The notes beneath the pieces are model-generated. The model had not been told where the DNA came from, ran no database searches, and was given only the letters and a program-made list of their open reading frames with translations. From positions 1-64,000 of the forward strand of contig NZ_JAFKIC010000107.1 of the NCBI RefSeq assembly GCF_017306585.1: a stretch of 64,000 nucleotides of DNA. Reading direction: 5' to 3'. Shown here one piece after another: positions 1 to 9,539 of the stretch. The translations under genes were made by a program, and so were the position numbers. Numbering within the stretch: position 1 is the stretch's first letter; the number at the start of each line of letters is the position of its first letter. The DNA comes from Mesorhizobium sp. Its GTDB lineage: Bacteria; Pseudomonadota; Alphaproteobacteria; Rhizobiales; Rhizobiaceae.

Positions 1-107
1 GGCGCGACCGGCAATTGCGGATAGGCCACCAGCCCGGCGGCGAGCAGGCCGAACGTCAGCAGGGTCGTCGCCACCGGCCGCCGGATGAAGGGAACCGAGA
101 GGTTCAT
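1..107 (-). CDS. RND efflux pump inner-membrane subunit, MdtC-like (5' end only)
   Basis: Only the first 35 codons are inside the window; the gene runs off the left edge. The N-terminus ([17 protein letters not shown]) is the cytoplasmic start and first membrane helix typical of RND multidrug pump subunits. Its ATG overlaps the stop of the preceding pump gene in an ATGA arrangement (104-107), so the two are translationally coupled. Two RND subunits in a row after an adaptor gene is the MdtABC layout, in which MdtB and MdtC form a mixed trimer. The assignment to the MdtC position rests on this order. Confidence 0.75.
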   Translation of the reverse strand, partial: MNLSVPFIRRPVATTLLTFGLLAAGLVAYPQLPVA

Positions 108-3100
108 GGCCTGGCGTCCGCACCATGGGGGCGGGGAGATTTGGGGGGACGGACAGTTTTGGAGGCGCGGGGAAGATCCGGCTGGACGCCGCGCAGCCGG
201 TTCGAAAGCCGGTCGAACCAGAGATAGATCACCGGCGTCGTGAACAGCGTCAGCAACTGGCTGAGCAGCAGGCCGCCGACGATGGTGACGCCCAGGGGAT
301 GGCGCAATTCCGAGCCGACGCCGGTGCCGAGCATCAGCGGCAACGCTCCCAGCATGGCAGCCAGCGTGGTCATCAGGATCGGGCGGAAGCGCAGCAGGCA
401 GGCCTGGTAGATCGCCTCGCGCGGCGTCTTGCCCTCGTTGCGTTGCGCGTCCAGCGCGAAGTCGATCATCATGATGGCGTTCTTCTTGACGACGCCGATC
501 AGCAGGATGATGCCGATGATCGAGATGATGGTCAGATCCTGGCCGGCGATCATCAGCGCCAGCAGCGCGCCGATGCCGGCCGAGGGCAGGGTCGACAGGA
601 TGGTGATCGGGTGGATGAAGCTCTCATAGAGCACGCCGAGCACGATGTAGACCGTCACCACGGCGGCCAGGATCAGGAACAGCGTGTTGTCGAGCGAGGC
701 CTGGAAGGCGCGCGCCGCGCCCTGGAAGCTGGTGATGATGCTGAGCGGCATGCCGATGTCGGCCTGCGCCTGCTCGATCGCCGTCACGGCTTCGCCGAGC
801 GATGCGCCGGGGGCGAGGTTGAACGAGACGGTGGCGGCCGGAAACTGCCCCATATGGGTGATCTGCAGCGGCGTGGTGGTGACGTGGGTGCTCGCCACCA
901 CCGACAAGGGGATCGGTGCGCCGCCCGTCGACGACGGCAGGTAGACGGAGGAAAGCGCCTTCAGCGAATCCTGTTCAGAGGGAGCGGCTTCGAGGATGAC
1001 GCGATACTGGCTGGATGTGGTGTAGATGGTCGAGACCATGCGCTGGCCGAACGCGTCGTAAAGCGCGTTGTCGACGGTCGCCGGCGTGATGCCGAAGCGG
1101 GCGGCCTGATCGCGGTCGATGTCGACGAAGACGGCAAGGCCGCTGTTCGACAGGTCGCTAGCGACATCGGCGAGTTGCGGCAACGTGTTCAGCCTGGCGA
1201 GCAGCTTCGGCGTCCACTCGTTGAGCTCGTCCGCATTGGCGTCCTGGAGCACGAATTGATACTGGGTGCGGCTGACCTGGCCGTCGATGGTGAGGTCCTG
1301 TACCGGTTGCATGTAGAGGGTGACGCCGGCCACCGCGCCGGCCTCCTCCTTCAGCCGCGCGATGACGTCGGTGATGTCGGCGGTGCGCTGCTCGTGCGGC
1401 TTGAGGTTGATCAGGATGCGGCCGACATTGAGCGTGGTGTTGGTGCCGTCGACGCCGATGAAGGACGACAGGCTGTCGACGTCGGGGTCTTTCAGGATGA
1501 TGGCGGCCAGTTGCTGCTGGCGGTCGGCCATGGCGGCAAAGGAGATCGACTGCGGCGCTTCCGTGATGGCCTGGATGACGCCGGTGTCCTGGACCGGGAA
1601 AAAGCCCTTGGGGATGACCACGTAGAGGAAAGCTGTGAGCACAAGGGTGGCCGCGGCGACGACCAGCATCAGCGTCTGGCGGTCGAGCACCCAGGTCAGC
1701 GCCCGGCCGTAGCCGCGGATCACCCAATCGAAGAAGTCGTGGCTGGCGCGCTGCAGGGCGTTCTCGTGCACCGCTTCCAATGGCTTGAGCAGCTTGGCGC
1801 AGGCCATTGGCACCAGGGTCAGCGACACCACAGCCGAGATCAGGATGGTGGTGGCGAGCGTGATCGAAAACTCGCGGAACAGCCGGCCGACGACATCGCC
1901 CATGAACAGAAGCGGGATCAGCACGGCAATCAGCGAGACGGTCAGCGAGATGATGGTGAAGCCGATCTGCTGCGACCCCTTCAGCGCCGCCTGCAACGGT
2001 GTGTCGCCTTCCTCGACATAGCGGGCGACGTTCTCGATGACGACGATGGCGTCGTCGACAACGAAGCCGGTGGCTATGGTCAGCGCCATCAGCGACAGAT
2101 TGTCGAGACTGAAGCCGAACAGATACATTACGCCCAGCGTGCCGACCAGCGACAGGGGAACCGAGAGGCTCGGGATGAGCGTGGCGTGCGCGCTGCGCAG
2201 GAAGACGAAAATGACCAGAACCACCAGGATGATGGCGAGCGTCAGCTCGTATTCCACGTCGCGCACCGAGGCGCGGATGGTGGTGGTGCGGTCGGTCAGC
2301 ACCTTGACGTCGACGGCGCTCGGCAGCGAGGCCTGGAGCTGCGGCAGCAGCGCCTTGATGCGATCGACCACCTCGATGACATTGGCGCCGGGCTGGCGCT
2401 GGATGTTGAGGATGATCGCCGGGGTCTCGTTCATCCAGGCGGCGAGCCGGTTGTTTTCCGTCGCATCGATCACATCGGCCACGTCCGTCAGCCGCACCGG
2501 GGCGCCGTTCCTGTAGGCGATGATCAGCGAGCGGTATTCGTCGGCGCTCTTCAGCTGGTCGTTGGCGTTGATGGTGTAGGCGCGCGAGGGGCCGTCGAAA
2601 TTGCCTTTCGGCGTGTTGACATTGGCGCTGCCCAGCGTGGTGCGCAGGTCGTCGAGGTTGAGGCCGTAGGCGGCGAGCTTGCGCGGATCGGCCTGGACAC
2701 GCACGGCTGGGCGCTGGCCGCCCGAGAGACTGACGAGGCCGACGCCCGGCAATTGCGATATCTTCTGCGCCAGCCGCGTGTCGGCAAGCTGCTGCACGTC
2801 GCGCAGCGGCATGGTGGCGGAGGTCAGGCCGAGCGTCAGCACCGGCGCGTCGGCCGGATTGACCTTGGCGTAGATCGGCGGCGCCGGCAGGTCGGCGGGC
2901 AAGAGATTGCCGGCGGCGTTGATGGCGGCCTGCACTTCCTGCTCGGCGACATCGAGCGAGATCGCCAGGCTGAACTGCAGCGTGATGACGGAGGATCCGG
3001 CCGAGCTCACCGAGTTCATCTGGTTGAGGTTGGCGATCTGGCCGAGCTGGACCTCCAGCGGCGCGGTGACAGAGGAGGTCATCACGTCGGGGCTGGCGCC

Positions 3101-3256
3101 GGGATAGAAGGTCTGCACCTGGATCGTCGGATAGTCGACCTCGGGCAGGGCCGAGACCGGGAGATAGCGGTAGGCGAGCAGGCCCGACAGCATGATGGCG
3201 ACCATGAACAACGATGTCGCCACCGGCCGCAGGATAAAGGCGCGCGACGGGCTCAT
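104..3256 (-). CDS. RND multidrug efflux permease, MdtB-like
   Basis: This 1050-residue protein has the usual length of HAE1-family RND pumps, which export drugs or other amphiphiles by proton antiport across the inner membrane. It shows the conserved start (first helix near residues 10-30), the periplasmic [10 protein letters not shown] segment, and the TM4 proton-relay motif [13 protein letters not shown] near residue 400, where the two aspartates are expected. The C-terminal half repeats the pattern ([13 protein letters not shown]). It overlaps the adaptor gene upstream and the MdtC-like gene downstream, each by 4 bp (ATGA). The substrate is not predictable. The C-terminus ends in a basic, proline-rich tail. 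Confidence 0.9.
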   Translation of the reverse strand: MSPSRAFILRPVATSLFMVAIMLSGLLAYRYLPVSALPEVDYPTIQVQTFYPGASPDVMTSSVTAPLEVQLGQIANLNQMNSVSSAGSSVITLQFSLAISLDVAEQEVQAAINAAGNLLPADLPAPPIYAKVNPADAPVLTLGLTSATMPLRDVQQLADTRLAQKISQLPGVGLVSLSGGQRPAVRVQADPRKLAAYGLNLDDLRTTLGSANVNTPKGNFDGPSRAYTINANDQLKSADEYRSLIIAYRNGAPVRLTDVADVIDATENNRLAAWMNETPAIILNIQRQPGANVIEVVDRIKALLPQLQASLPSAVDVKVLTDRTTTIRASVRDVEYELTLAIILVVLVIFVFLRSAHATLIPSLSVPLSLVGTLGVMYLFGFSLDNLSLMALTIATGFVVDDAIVVIENVARYVEEGDTPLQAALKGSQQIGFTIISLTVSLIAVLIPLLFMGDVVGRLFREFSITLATTILISAVVSLTLVPMACAKLLKPLEAVHENALQRASHDFFDWVIRGYGRALTWVLDRQTLMLVVAAATLVLTAFLYVVIPKGFFPVQDTGVIQAITEAPQSISFAAMADRQQQLAAIILKDPDVDSLSSFIGVDGTNTTLNVGRILINLKPHEQRTADITDVIARLKEEAGAVAGVTLYMQPVQDLTIDGQVSRTQYQFVLQDANADELNEWTPKLLARLNTLPQLADVASDLSNSGLAVFVDIDRDQAARFGITPATVDNALYDAFGQRMVSTIYTTSSQYRVILEAAPSEQDSLKALSSVYLPSSTGGAPIPLSVVASTHVTTTPLQITHMGQFPAATVSFNLAPGASLGEAVTAIEQAQADIGMPLSIITSFQGAARAFQASLDNTLFLILAAVVTVYIVLGVLYESFIHPITILSTLPSAGIGALLALMIAGQDLTIISIIGIILLIGVVKKNAIMMIDFALDAQRNEGKTPREAIYQACLLRFRPILMTTLAAMLGALPLMLGTGVGSELRHPLGVTIVGGLLLSQLLTLFTTPVIYLWFDRLSNRLRGVQPDLPRASKTVRPPKSPRPHGADARP

Positions 3257-4719
3257 TGCTGCTGCCCGGACTCCGGCTGTCCTGATCCTTGCTGTCCGGA
3301 TTGGGCCGCATCCGGATGCCGGTGCTTGTGGACCTGGTGCTTGTGGGTTGCGCCATCAGTTCCCTGCCCGTCGGAGGGTGCGTCGGTCTGCGCCGGCGCC
3401 TGCGCCGGTGGCGCGGTCTGATTTCCGGCCTGGGCTGGCGCCGCCTGGCTGGTGCCCTGGGCGGGCGCTGCCGCCTGGCTTGTGCCCTGCGCCGGCGCGG
3501 AGGCCTGCGCGGCCGGCGCCTGGCCGTCCTGGCGCAGGTTGATCGTGGCGCCGTCGCGCAGCTTGTCGGCGCCGTCGACGACGACACGGTCGCCGGGGTT
3601 CAGCCCGGACGCGATCTCGACGCGCTCGCCATTGGTGACGCCGAGCGCCACCTTGCGCACGGAGACGGTGCTGTCGGGATTGACCAGGTAGACGAATGTG
3701 CCGGGCAGGCCGCGCTGGATCGCGGCGATCGGCGCGATCGCCACATCCTTGTGCTCGTCGACGAGAAGCTCGACGTTGACGAACTGGTTGGGATAGAGGA
3801 GGCGCTGGTCGTTGGCGAAGCTGGCCCGCAGCTTGATGGTTCCGGTGCTCGGGTCGATCTGGCTGTCGAAGGTTTCGAGCTGGCCGTCGGCGAGCTTCTT
3901 GGTTCCGGCGCGGTCGAAGGCGGTTACGGGCAAGGTGGCGCCCTGCTGCATGCGCTGCGCGATCGCCGGCAGTTCGTCCTCGGGTACGTTGAACAGCACA
4001 CTGATCGGCTGGATGCGGGTGATGACGACGATGCCGTTGGCGTCACCCGGCGTCACGTAGTTGCCTTCGTCCACCTGGCGCAGGCCGGCCCGACCGTCCG
4101 TGGGCGACAGGATGCGGCAGTTGTCGAGATTGACCGTGGCGGACTGGATCAAGGCCTTGTCGTATTCGATCGTACCCGCGTCCTGCCCGACCAGGGCGAC
4201 CTGGGCGTCATAGGCCTGGTGCGTCACCGCCCCCTGGTCGACCAGCGTCTTGTCGCGCGCGAGGTCGAGCTGGGCATCGTTCAGCATGGCCTGGTCGCGG
4301 GCAAGCTGGCCCTGCGCCTGGGCGAGGGCCGCCTGGTAGGGGCGGGGATCGATCTGCGCCAGCAGATCGCCCTTCTTGACGTCCTGGCCTTCCTTGAAAT
4401 TCACCTGGAGGAGCGGGCCGGTAACCTGCGTCTTGACCGTGACGGTGGAGAGCGAGGTTACGGTTCCCAGCGCACCGAGACTGACGTCTATCGTGCCCTT
4501 GTCGATGGTGGCGGCGCCGATCGACATGGGCTGCGCGTTGCGCCGGTTGCCCTGTTGTTTCGGAACCGCCTGCGGCCGCTCGTAGAGATAGGCGCCGCCG
4601 GCGGCGACGATGGCGATGAAGATCAGCCACGGAATCCAACCGCGCGAGCGGCGTTGCGCGACGGTCGTCTGCAGGGGCATTTCCAATTGCTGGTCCATGG
4701 CGGCATCTTTCAACCCCAT
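3253..4719 (-). CDS. RND periplasmic adaptor (membrane fusion protein), MdtA-like
   Basis: This 488-residue adaptor links an RND pump to an outer-membrane channel. One N-terminal membrane anchor lies near residues 30-48. It is followed by the biotinyl-lipoyl half motif ([20 protein letters not shown]), an alpha-helical hairpin, a second lipoyl half and beta-barrel domains. Starts are possible at TTG 4722, ATG 4719 or ATG 4698, and none has a strong ribosome site. The C-terminus is unusual: about 90 residues rich in Ala, Pro and Gln with repeated [10 protein letters not shown] units, then a His-rich stretch ([11 protein letters not shown]). No outer-membrane factor gene is visible in the window. 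Confidence 0.88.
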   Translation of the reverse strand: MGLKDAAMDQQLEMPLQTTVAQRRSRGWIPWLIFIAIVAAGGAYLYERPQAVPKQQGNRRNAQPMSIGAATIDKGTIDVSLGALGTVTSLSTVTVKTQVTGPLLQVNFKEGQDVKKGDLLAQIDPRPYQAALAQAQGQLARDQAMLNDAQLDLARDKTLVDQGAVTHQAYDAQVALVGQDAGTIEYDKALIQSATVNLDNCRILSPTDGRAGLRQVDEGNYVTPGDANGIVVITRIQPISVLFNVPEDELPAIAQRMQQGATLPVTAFDRAGTKKLADGQLETFDSQIDPSTGTIKLRASFANDQRLLYPNQFVNVELLVDEHKDVAIAPIAAIQRGLPGTFVYLVNPDSTVSVRKVALGVTNGERVEIASGLNPGDRVVVDGADKLRDGATINLRQDGQAPAAQASAPAQGTSQAAAPAQGTSQAAPAQAGNQTAPPAQAPAQTDAPSDGQGTDGATHKHQVHKHRHPDAAQSGQQGSGQPESGQQQ

Positions 4720-4840
4720 CAACCAATATGACTGAACCCCGGCGAAGTCGAATTAACAGTTGGACAGGTTCGGCGCGCCCTCGCGGACCGCTCAAGCGCC
4801 CGTGATTGCTGCGATTGCGGCCGGCAGCGCCCTTCGCAAG

Positions 4841-5599
4841 CTACATGCGCATCAGCAGGCCGCCATCGACGGCAAGCTCGATCCCTGTGATGTAGCTCGC
4901 GGCGTCGGAGAGCAGGAAGAGCGCCGCATTGGCCATGTCCTGCGGCGTGCCGATCCGGCCGAGCGGGGCGTAGCTGGCCACCGCCGAGCGCTTCTCTTCC
5001 GTGTCCCAGCGCGCCTGCAACGGCGTCAGCGCCATGCCCGGGCAGATGGCGTTGGAGCGGATGCGCTCGCCGGCAAGCTGCATGGCGAGCGATTTCGACA
5101 GCGCGCAGACACCGGCCTTCGATGCCTGATAGGCGTCCTGCGGATTGGCGTCGCCGCGATACCACTGGATGGTCGAGAAATGCACCATGGCGCCGCCACG
5201 CCCGCCGGCGCGCATGTGCGGCACCACCGAGCGTGCGGTGTGGACGAAGGATTTCAAATTGATGTTGAAGACCTCGTCCCAGACGCCGAGGTCCATGTCG
5301 AGCGCCGACCTGTCCCGGCCGAACCACAGCACGCCGGCGACATTGGCGAGATAGTCGATGCCGCCGCGCTCGCGGCCGGCAGTGCCGACGACCTGCTCGA
5401 CGAAGGCAGCGTCGGTGAGATCGCCCTGGGCGAAGGTGAGCCTGTCGTCATAGGCGGCGAGCGAGGACGGGCGAGCCTTGACGTCGATGGCGGTGACGGA
5501 GGCGCCGGCATCGAGCAGCGCCAGCGTGATCGCCTCGCCCATGCCGCCGCCGGCGCCGGCGACGACCGCGTGCCTGCCGGTGAAATCGTAAGCGATCAT
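4841..5599 (-). CDS. short-chain dehydrogenase/reductase
   Basis: This 252-residue classical SDR should oxidise an alcohol with NAD(P). The cofactor loop VAGAGGGMG is near residues 13-21, and the NVAG-like segment (LANVAG) and the catalytic YQASK are present. ATG 5599 was chosen because a GAGGGGG-type ribosome site lies just upstream; a longer frame to 5644 lacks one. It is divergent from the aldehyde dehydrogenase gene at 5754, and a palindrome shared with the livG promoter lies between them. I infer it may supply the alcohol-to-aldehyde step before that enzyme. The substrate is not shown by sequence. Confidence 0.85.
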   Translation of the reverse strand: MIAYDFTGRHAVVAGAGGGMGEAITLALLDAGASVTAIDVKARPSSLAAYDDRLTFAQGDLTDAAFVEQVVGTAGRERGGIDYLANVAGVLWFGRDRSALDMDLGVWDEVFNINLKSFVHTARSVVPHMRAGGRGGAMVHFSTIQWYRGDANPQDAYQASKAGVCALSKSLAMQLAGERIRSNAICPGMALTPLQARWDTEEKRSAVASYAPLGRIGTPQDMANAALFLLSDAASYITGIELAVDGGLLMRM

Positions 5600-5685
5600 C
5601 TGAACCCCCTCATGTGCTGCCGCCGATGCGTTATCGCCGGACAATAGGGGCGGACCAGAAATCCATCAAGCCGTATTAGAAAAAA

Positions 5686-5702
5686 TTTGCCAAAATGGAA
5701 AA
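5686..5702. promoter_or_regulatory. putative operator, copy 1, in the SDR/ALDH divergent promoter
   Basis: TTTGC-N7-GAAAA, with spacer CAAAATG. The same arrangement occurs at 8664-8680 (TTTTC-N7-GAAAA, spacer TAAAATG). It sits 52 bp before the ALDH start and 87 bp before the SDR start. Sharing between two promoters flanking the XRE-cupin gene makes that regulator the natural candidate. Binding is inferred. Confidence 0.5.
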
Positions 5703-5753
5703 TAGCGGTATCGTGCCGCCAATGACCTCTCATCAAGGACGGATTTCGCAATC

Positions 5754-7163
5754 ATGAACCTGCACACCGGCGCGCGGACGTTTTCGGTGACTTCTCCGGT
5801 CGACGGCTCGACCTATGCGACGCGCTCCTACGCGGACGGCGCGGCGATCGAGGCCGCGCTTATCCGGGCACGGGCGGCCCTGCCGTCCTGGCGGCGGATG
5901 GCGCTCGCCGACCGCCTGGCGATCCTGCTGCTTTTCGGCGAGGAGATGAAGGCGCGCGCGACGCCGCTGGCCGACATGGTGGCCTGGCAGATCGGTCGGC
6001 CGCTGTGGCAGGCCGACGAGACGCCGCGCCTGGCGCTGGTCGGGGAACTGCTTGCCGATGTGGCGCCGCAAACGCTGGCCGACATGCCCTATCCTTCGGA
6101 CGAAAACATTCGCCGTTATGCAAGGCCGGTCGCCGGCGGCCTGCACCTGTCGATCTGCGCCTGGAATTACCCCACCGCCATGCTCGGCTATCTCGTCACC
6201 GCGCCGCTCGCCGCCGGCAATGTCGTGATCTTCAAGCATTCGCCGCAGACGCCGCTGATCGCGGAGGTGGCAGAGGAGGCTTTCCGCGCCGCAGGCGGTC
6301 CCGAGGGTGTGTTCCAGAGCCTGCATCTCGACCATGCAGATGCCGAGAAGCTGATCGCGTCGGGCGCGTTCAACGCGGTGAATTTCATTGGCTCGGTCAA
6401 TGGCGGAAGGCGCGTCCACGCCGCCGCCGCCGGCACTTTCACGCAGGTGCATCTCGAACTTGGCGGCAAGGATCCGACCTATGTCAGGGCCGATGCCGAT
6501 CTCGATGCCACGATCCCGCAGATCGCCGAAGGCACCTATTCCAATGCCGGCCAGTCCTGCTGCTCGGTCGAGCGCATCTATGTCGACAAAGCGATCCATG
6601 ACCGCTTCGTCGAGGCCCTGGTCGCCGAGACGGCGAAGTGGACCGTCGGCCATCCCTTCGACGAGAAGCCGATGGTCGGCCCGGTGGTGCGGGCAAGTGC
6701 CGCCGACACAATTCGCGGTCTCACGGAGAGCGCGGTGCGGGCAGGCGCGCGGCGGCTGATGCCGGGGGATGGCGCGCTGAAGGCCTCGGGCCTCGGCGCC
6801 GCCTATGTCGCGCCGGAGGTGCTGGTGGGGGTGGATCACACCATGCAGATCATGCGCGACGAACTGTTCGGGCCGGTGGCCTGCGTGCAGGCGGTCGGCG
6901 GCGATGACGAAGCCATCAGTTTGATGAACGACAGCGATTTCGGCCTGAGCGCCTCGATCTGGACCCGGGATATCGAGCGTGGCGTGGCGCTGCTCGACGA
7001 GGTCGAGGCCGGCACCGTCTATCTCAACCGCTGCGACCATGCGGACCTGCATCTGCCCTGGGGCGGCATCAAGAATTCCGGCCTCGGCCGCACCAATGGC
7101 CGCGCCGGGCTGGCGGAAGCGACGGCGGCGAAATCCTACCATATCCGTTCGGTCATCGGCTGA
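5754..7163 (+). CDS. NAD(P)-dependent aldehyde dehydrogenase
   Basis: At 469 residues this is a standard ALDH that oxidises an aldehyde to an acid. It shows the substrate/cofactor segment SICAWNYPTAM, the general-base glutamate in LELGGKDP, and the nucleophile in GQSCCSVERIYV (Cys269 by count). The C-terminal half has the expected DELFGPV and PWGGIKNSGLGR motifs. It is the first gene of a run ALDH, amidohydrolase, XRE-cupin regulator, with 16 bp to the next gene. PuuC of the putrescine pathway is an ALDH in a similar setting, but the substrate here is not known. Family is certain, role inferred. Confidence 0.9.
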   Translation: MNLHTGARTFSVTSPVDGSTYATRSYADGAAIEAALIRARAALPSWRRMALADRLAILLLFGEEMKARATPLADMVAWQIGRPLWQADETPRLALVGELLADVAPQTLADMPYPSDENIRRYARPVAGGLHLSICAWNYPTAMLGYLVTAPLAAGNVVIFKHSPQTPLIAEVAEEAFRAAGGPEGVFQSLHLDHADAEKLIASGAFNAVNFIGSVNGGRRVHAAAAGTFTQVHLELGGKDPTYVRADADLDATIPQIAEGTYSNAGQSCCSVERIYVDKAIHDRFVEALVAETAKWTVGHPFDEKPMVGPVVRASAADTIRGLTESAVRAGARRLMPGDGALKASGLGAAYVAPEVLVGVDHTMQIMRDELFGPVACVQAVGGDDEAISLMNDSDFGLSASIWTRDIERGVALLDEVEAGTVYLNRCDHADLHLPWGGIKNSGLGRTNGRAGLAEATAAKSYHIRSVIG

Positions 7164-7179
7164 CCGCGAGGTGAACCAG

Positions 7180-7983
7180 ATGGACGCCGCAAGCCTTGCA
7201 GGACTTGACGATGCGGCCATCGCCGCGCTGGCGGCGGCGAGCGTCGAACTGCTGGGGATGGAGGCGGAAAGCCCCTATCTGCTGATCGCCGAACATGCCG
7301 GCAATCGCATCCCCCAGCCGTGGCGGGACCTTGGATTGGCGCTTCCCTATCTCGGCACGCATTTCGCCGTCGACATCGGCGTCGATGCGCTGACGCGGCG
7401 GCTGTCGCGGACATTGCGGGCGCCGGCGGTGGTCGCGCACTATTCGCGGCTGTTCCTCGACTACAACAGGCCATCGACCGAATGGGATTTCATGCGTCCG
7501 GACCTTGGCGGCATCCCGGTCCCTGGCAATCTGGCGCCAGATGCCGTGGACGTGGAATTGCGCAGGCGGGTCGGCTGGGCGCCGCTCGAACAGGCGATCG
7601 CCGAGGCGGCCGCCGGCAGACGGGCGCTGATCTCCGTGCATTCCTTCACGCCGGTAATGGGTGGCGTCAGGCGCGATGTCGATATCGGCATATTGTGGCG
7701 AGAACAGTCCCCCTTCGTCACCTCGGTGCTCAAGACGCTTGGCGCTATGGGCGCGCGGGCGGGCTTCAGGATCGGCGACAACGAGCCCTATGACTGGCGC
7801 CAGGCGATCGGCTACACGCTGAACCGGCACGGGCTGGAGCAGGGCCGGCCCTGCCTCTATCTCGAAGTCCGCAACGACCTGCTTTCCGATCCGGAAACAT
7901 TCGAGCGCGTCAGCACCACGCTCGAGGCTGCGTTTGCCACCGTCGCGATGTCGCTATGGCCGAAACAAGCTATAGCCGTCTAA
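7180..7983 (+). CDS. N-formylglutamate amidohydrolase-like protein
   Basis: This 267-residue protein belongs to the FGase/HutG-like amidohydrolase family (PF05013 type). Visible features are LLIAEHAGNRIP near residues 30-41, the SRLFLDYNRP segment with its conserved Asn-Arg, and VHSFTPV. Family members hydrolyse N-formylglutamate; no histidine-utilisation genes are present here. With a GS-like ligase and an ALDH in the same cluster, the plausible job is hydrolysis of a gamma-glutamyl amide or related N-acyl acid. That activity is inference. ATG 7180 follows a GAGGTG site; the frame stays open further upstream inside the ALDH gene. The end overlaps the regulator gene if that starts at 7956. 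Confidence 0.8.
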   Translation: MDAASLAGLDDAAIAALAAASVELLGMEAESPYLLIAEHAGNRIPQPWRDLGLALPYLGTHFAVDIGVDALTRRLSRTLRAPAVVAHYSRLFLDYNRPSTEWDFMRPDLGGIPVPGNLAPDAVDVELRRRVGWAPLEQAIAEAAAGRRALISVHSFTPVMGGVRRDVDIGILWREQSPFVTSVLKTLGAMGARAGFRIGDNEPYDWRQAIGYTLNRHGLEQGRPCLYLEVRNDLLSDPETFERVSTTLEAAFATVAMSLWPKQAIAV

Positions 7984-8639
7984 AAGCTGGACGCCCTAAG
8001 GCCACCCCGCTAGAGCTTGTCGAATTGGAAACACGACAGCCAAGGGCGTGGACGATGCAGGGCAATGTGGGCAGCAAGATCCGCGACGCGCGCAAGGAAC
8101 AGAACATCACGCTGCGCGACCTCAGCGAACGCTCCGGCCTTTCGGTCTCGCAACTGTCGAAGCTTGAGAACGGCAAGGCGCGCCTGACGGTCGATGTCGC
8201 GCTGATGATCGCCGGCGTGCTGCATGTGCCGGTGGCATCCTTCCTGTTCAGCCCCAAGCCCGGCATGCAGGCACGCCGCTCCATCACGCGCGCCGGCAGC
8301 GGCATACTGCACCAGGGCAACGCCATGGAATTCGAGGTGCTGTGCAGCGATTTCCGCGACAAGACCAATATTTTCTGGCGCGTCACGCTGCGGGCACGAA
8401 GCTTCGAAGAGAACGGCGGCTGGCGCAGCCATTCGGGCGAAGAGTTCATCCATGTGCTCAGCGGCAGCCTGGAACTGCACACGATCCACTATGATCCGAC
8501 GGTGCTGCAGCCCGGCGACAGCATCCTGTTCGACGGCGAGATGCAGCACGCCTACATCGCGCTCGGCGACCAGCCCGTCGTCATGCTGATGTCGAACACG
8601 GTGCCGCGCGACGGGCTGCCGCCTGGCGCAGGCGCTTGA
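7956..8639 (+). CDS. XRE-family regulator with C-terminal cupin (PuuR-like)
   Basis: An N-terminal helix-turn-helix (IRDARKEQNITLRDLSERSG, about residues 42-61, then LSVSQLSKLENGKARLT) is followed by a cupin domain (about 140-215; SGEEFIHVLSGSLEL, LQPGDSILFDGEMQHA). This is the architecture of PuuR, the repressor of putrescine utilisation, and of many amino-acid-related regulators in which the cupin senses the ligand. The start is uncertain: ATG 7956 overlaps the previous gene by 28 bp, and ATG 8055 would give a 194-residue protein still holding the whole HTH. Location between two copies of the same palindrome suggests local control. Confidence 0.85.
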   Translation: MAETSYSRLKAGRPKATPLELVELETRQPRAWTMQGNVGSKIRDARKEQNITLRDLSERSGLSVSQLSKLENGKARLTVDVALMIAGVLHVPVASFLFSPKPGMQARRSITRAGSGILHQGNAMEFEVLCSDFRDKTNIFWRVTLRARSFEENGGWRSHSGEEFIHVLSGSLELHTIHYDPTVLQPGDSILFDGEMQHAYIALGDQPVVMLMSNTVPRDGLPPGAGA

Positions 8640-8668
8640 CCCCGTCTTGGGTCCTCAAGAATATTTTC
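8635..8668 (+). terminator. imperfect stem-loop with T-rich tail after the XRE-cupin gene
   Basis: CTTGACCC pairs with GGGTC..CAAG around a short loop (a 2-base bulge on the right arm), followed by ATATTTTC. It starts on the stop codon and runs into the operator at 8664. It could separate the enzyme operon from the liv operon. Confidence 0.4.
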
Positions 8669-8680
8669 TAAAATGGAAAA
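8664..8680. promoter_or_regulatory. putative operator, copy 2, upstream of livG
   Basis: TTTTC-TAAAATG-GAAAA, a perfect 5-bp inverted repeat matching the element at 5686-5702, including AAAATG in the spacer. A further ATGGAAAAG half-site follows at 8692-8700. It lies about 90 bp before the livG start. The likely binder is the XRE-cupin protein encoded immediately upstream; this is inferred. Confidence 0.5.
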
Positions 8681-8771
8681 AAATGCTTGTTATGGAAAAG
8701 TCGGAGGTCTAGCATCCCTTTGACCGGCCGACAGGAGAAATAGCCATCGGCCGGGATGGGAGATGTGACCG

Positions 8772-9497
8772 ATGCTGTCGGTTGAGGCAGTCAGCAAGAC
8801 CTTTGGCGGCGTGCAGGCATTGCGCAATGCCTCGCTGTCGTGCGAGGCGGGGGAAATCCTCGGCCTGATCGGCCCCAATGGCGCCGGCAAGTCGACGCTG
8901 GTCAATGCCATTTCCGGTGTGCTCAGGCCCGACACCGGCAGTGTCAAACTGGCGGGCCAGGACATTACGGGGCGCGGTCCCGAACATTGCGCGCGGGCCG
9001 GGGTCGGCCGCACCTTCCAGACCATTCGCCTGTTCAAGGATCTGACCGTTCGCCAGAACGTCGAGGTCGCGCATATCACATGCCGGGCGGTGCGCCCGGA
9101 TGCAGCTGCGCGCATCGGCGTCGACCAATTGCTCGCCCAATATCAGCTGGACGGTTTTGCCGATGTTCCCGCAGGCACGCTTTCCTACGGCAGCCAGCGT
9201 CGGCTGGAAATCGCACGCGCGCTGGCGCTGGGGCCGTCGCTGATCCTGCTCGACGAACCGGCGGCCGGCCTCAACGAGGGCGAGTCGGAGACGCTGGCGA
9301 TCGCGATCGAGGGCATTCGCAGGGATGTCGGCTGCGCCACCATCGTGATCGATCACGACCTGCGCTTCATCAACCGGCTGTGCGACCGGCTCTGCGTCAT
9401 GGACCAGGGCCAGGTGATCGCATCGGGACAGACCGAGGAGGTGTGGCGCGATCCGCGTGTCATCGAGGTTTATGTCGGGCAGTCCGCGCCGGCGTGA
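8772..9497 (+). CDS. livG: branched-chain amino acid-type ABC importer ATPase, LivG-like
   Basis: This 241-residue ATPase has Walker A GPNGAGKST, the LivG-type signature LSYGSQRRLEIARAL, Walker B LILLDEPAAGLN and the switch histidine in VIDHD. Such subunits power HAAT-family importers of amino acids, amides and related compounds. It opens an unusual order, livG, binding protein, livF, livH, livM, followed by a GS-like ligase. This suggests the cargo is an amine or amide rather than leucine. A palindrome shared with the upstream enzyme operon lies in its promoter. Confidence 0.9.
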   Translation: MLSVEAVSKTFGGVQALRNASLSCEAGEILGLIGPNGAGKSTLVNAISGVLRPDTGSVKLAGQDITGRGPEHCARAGVGRTFQTIRLFKDLTVRQNVEVAHITCRAVRPDAAARIGVDQLLAQYQLDGFADVPAGTLSYGSQRRLEIARALALGPSLILLDEPAAGLNEGESETLAIAIEGIRRDVGCATIVIDHDLRFINRLCDRLCVMDQGQVIASGQTEEVWRDPRVIEVYVGQSAPA

Positions 9498-9539
9498 CGG
9501 CGCCCACAATACCAACAACAAGTAGGAGGAGGGGTTCGA

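Noticed and set aside
125-3421. A 1098-codon plus-strand open frame opposite the RND pump genes
   Set aside because: It is antisense to a clear MdtB/MdtA pair, its translation is low-complexity Arg/Gln/Asp/Gly typical of GC-rich shadow frames, and it has no recognisable domain.
1158-3587. An 809-codon minus-strand open frame overlapping the pump and adaptor
   Set aside because: Same-strand frame shadow of the RND gene; Arg/Pro/Ala-rich and without family motifs.
7180-7983. HutG of a histidine-utilisation operon
   Set aside because: No hutH, hutU, hutI or hutF homologue is present in the cluster.
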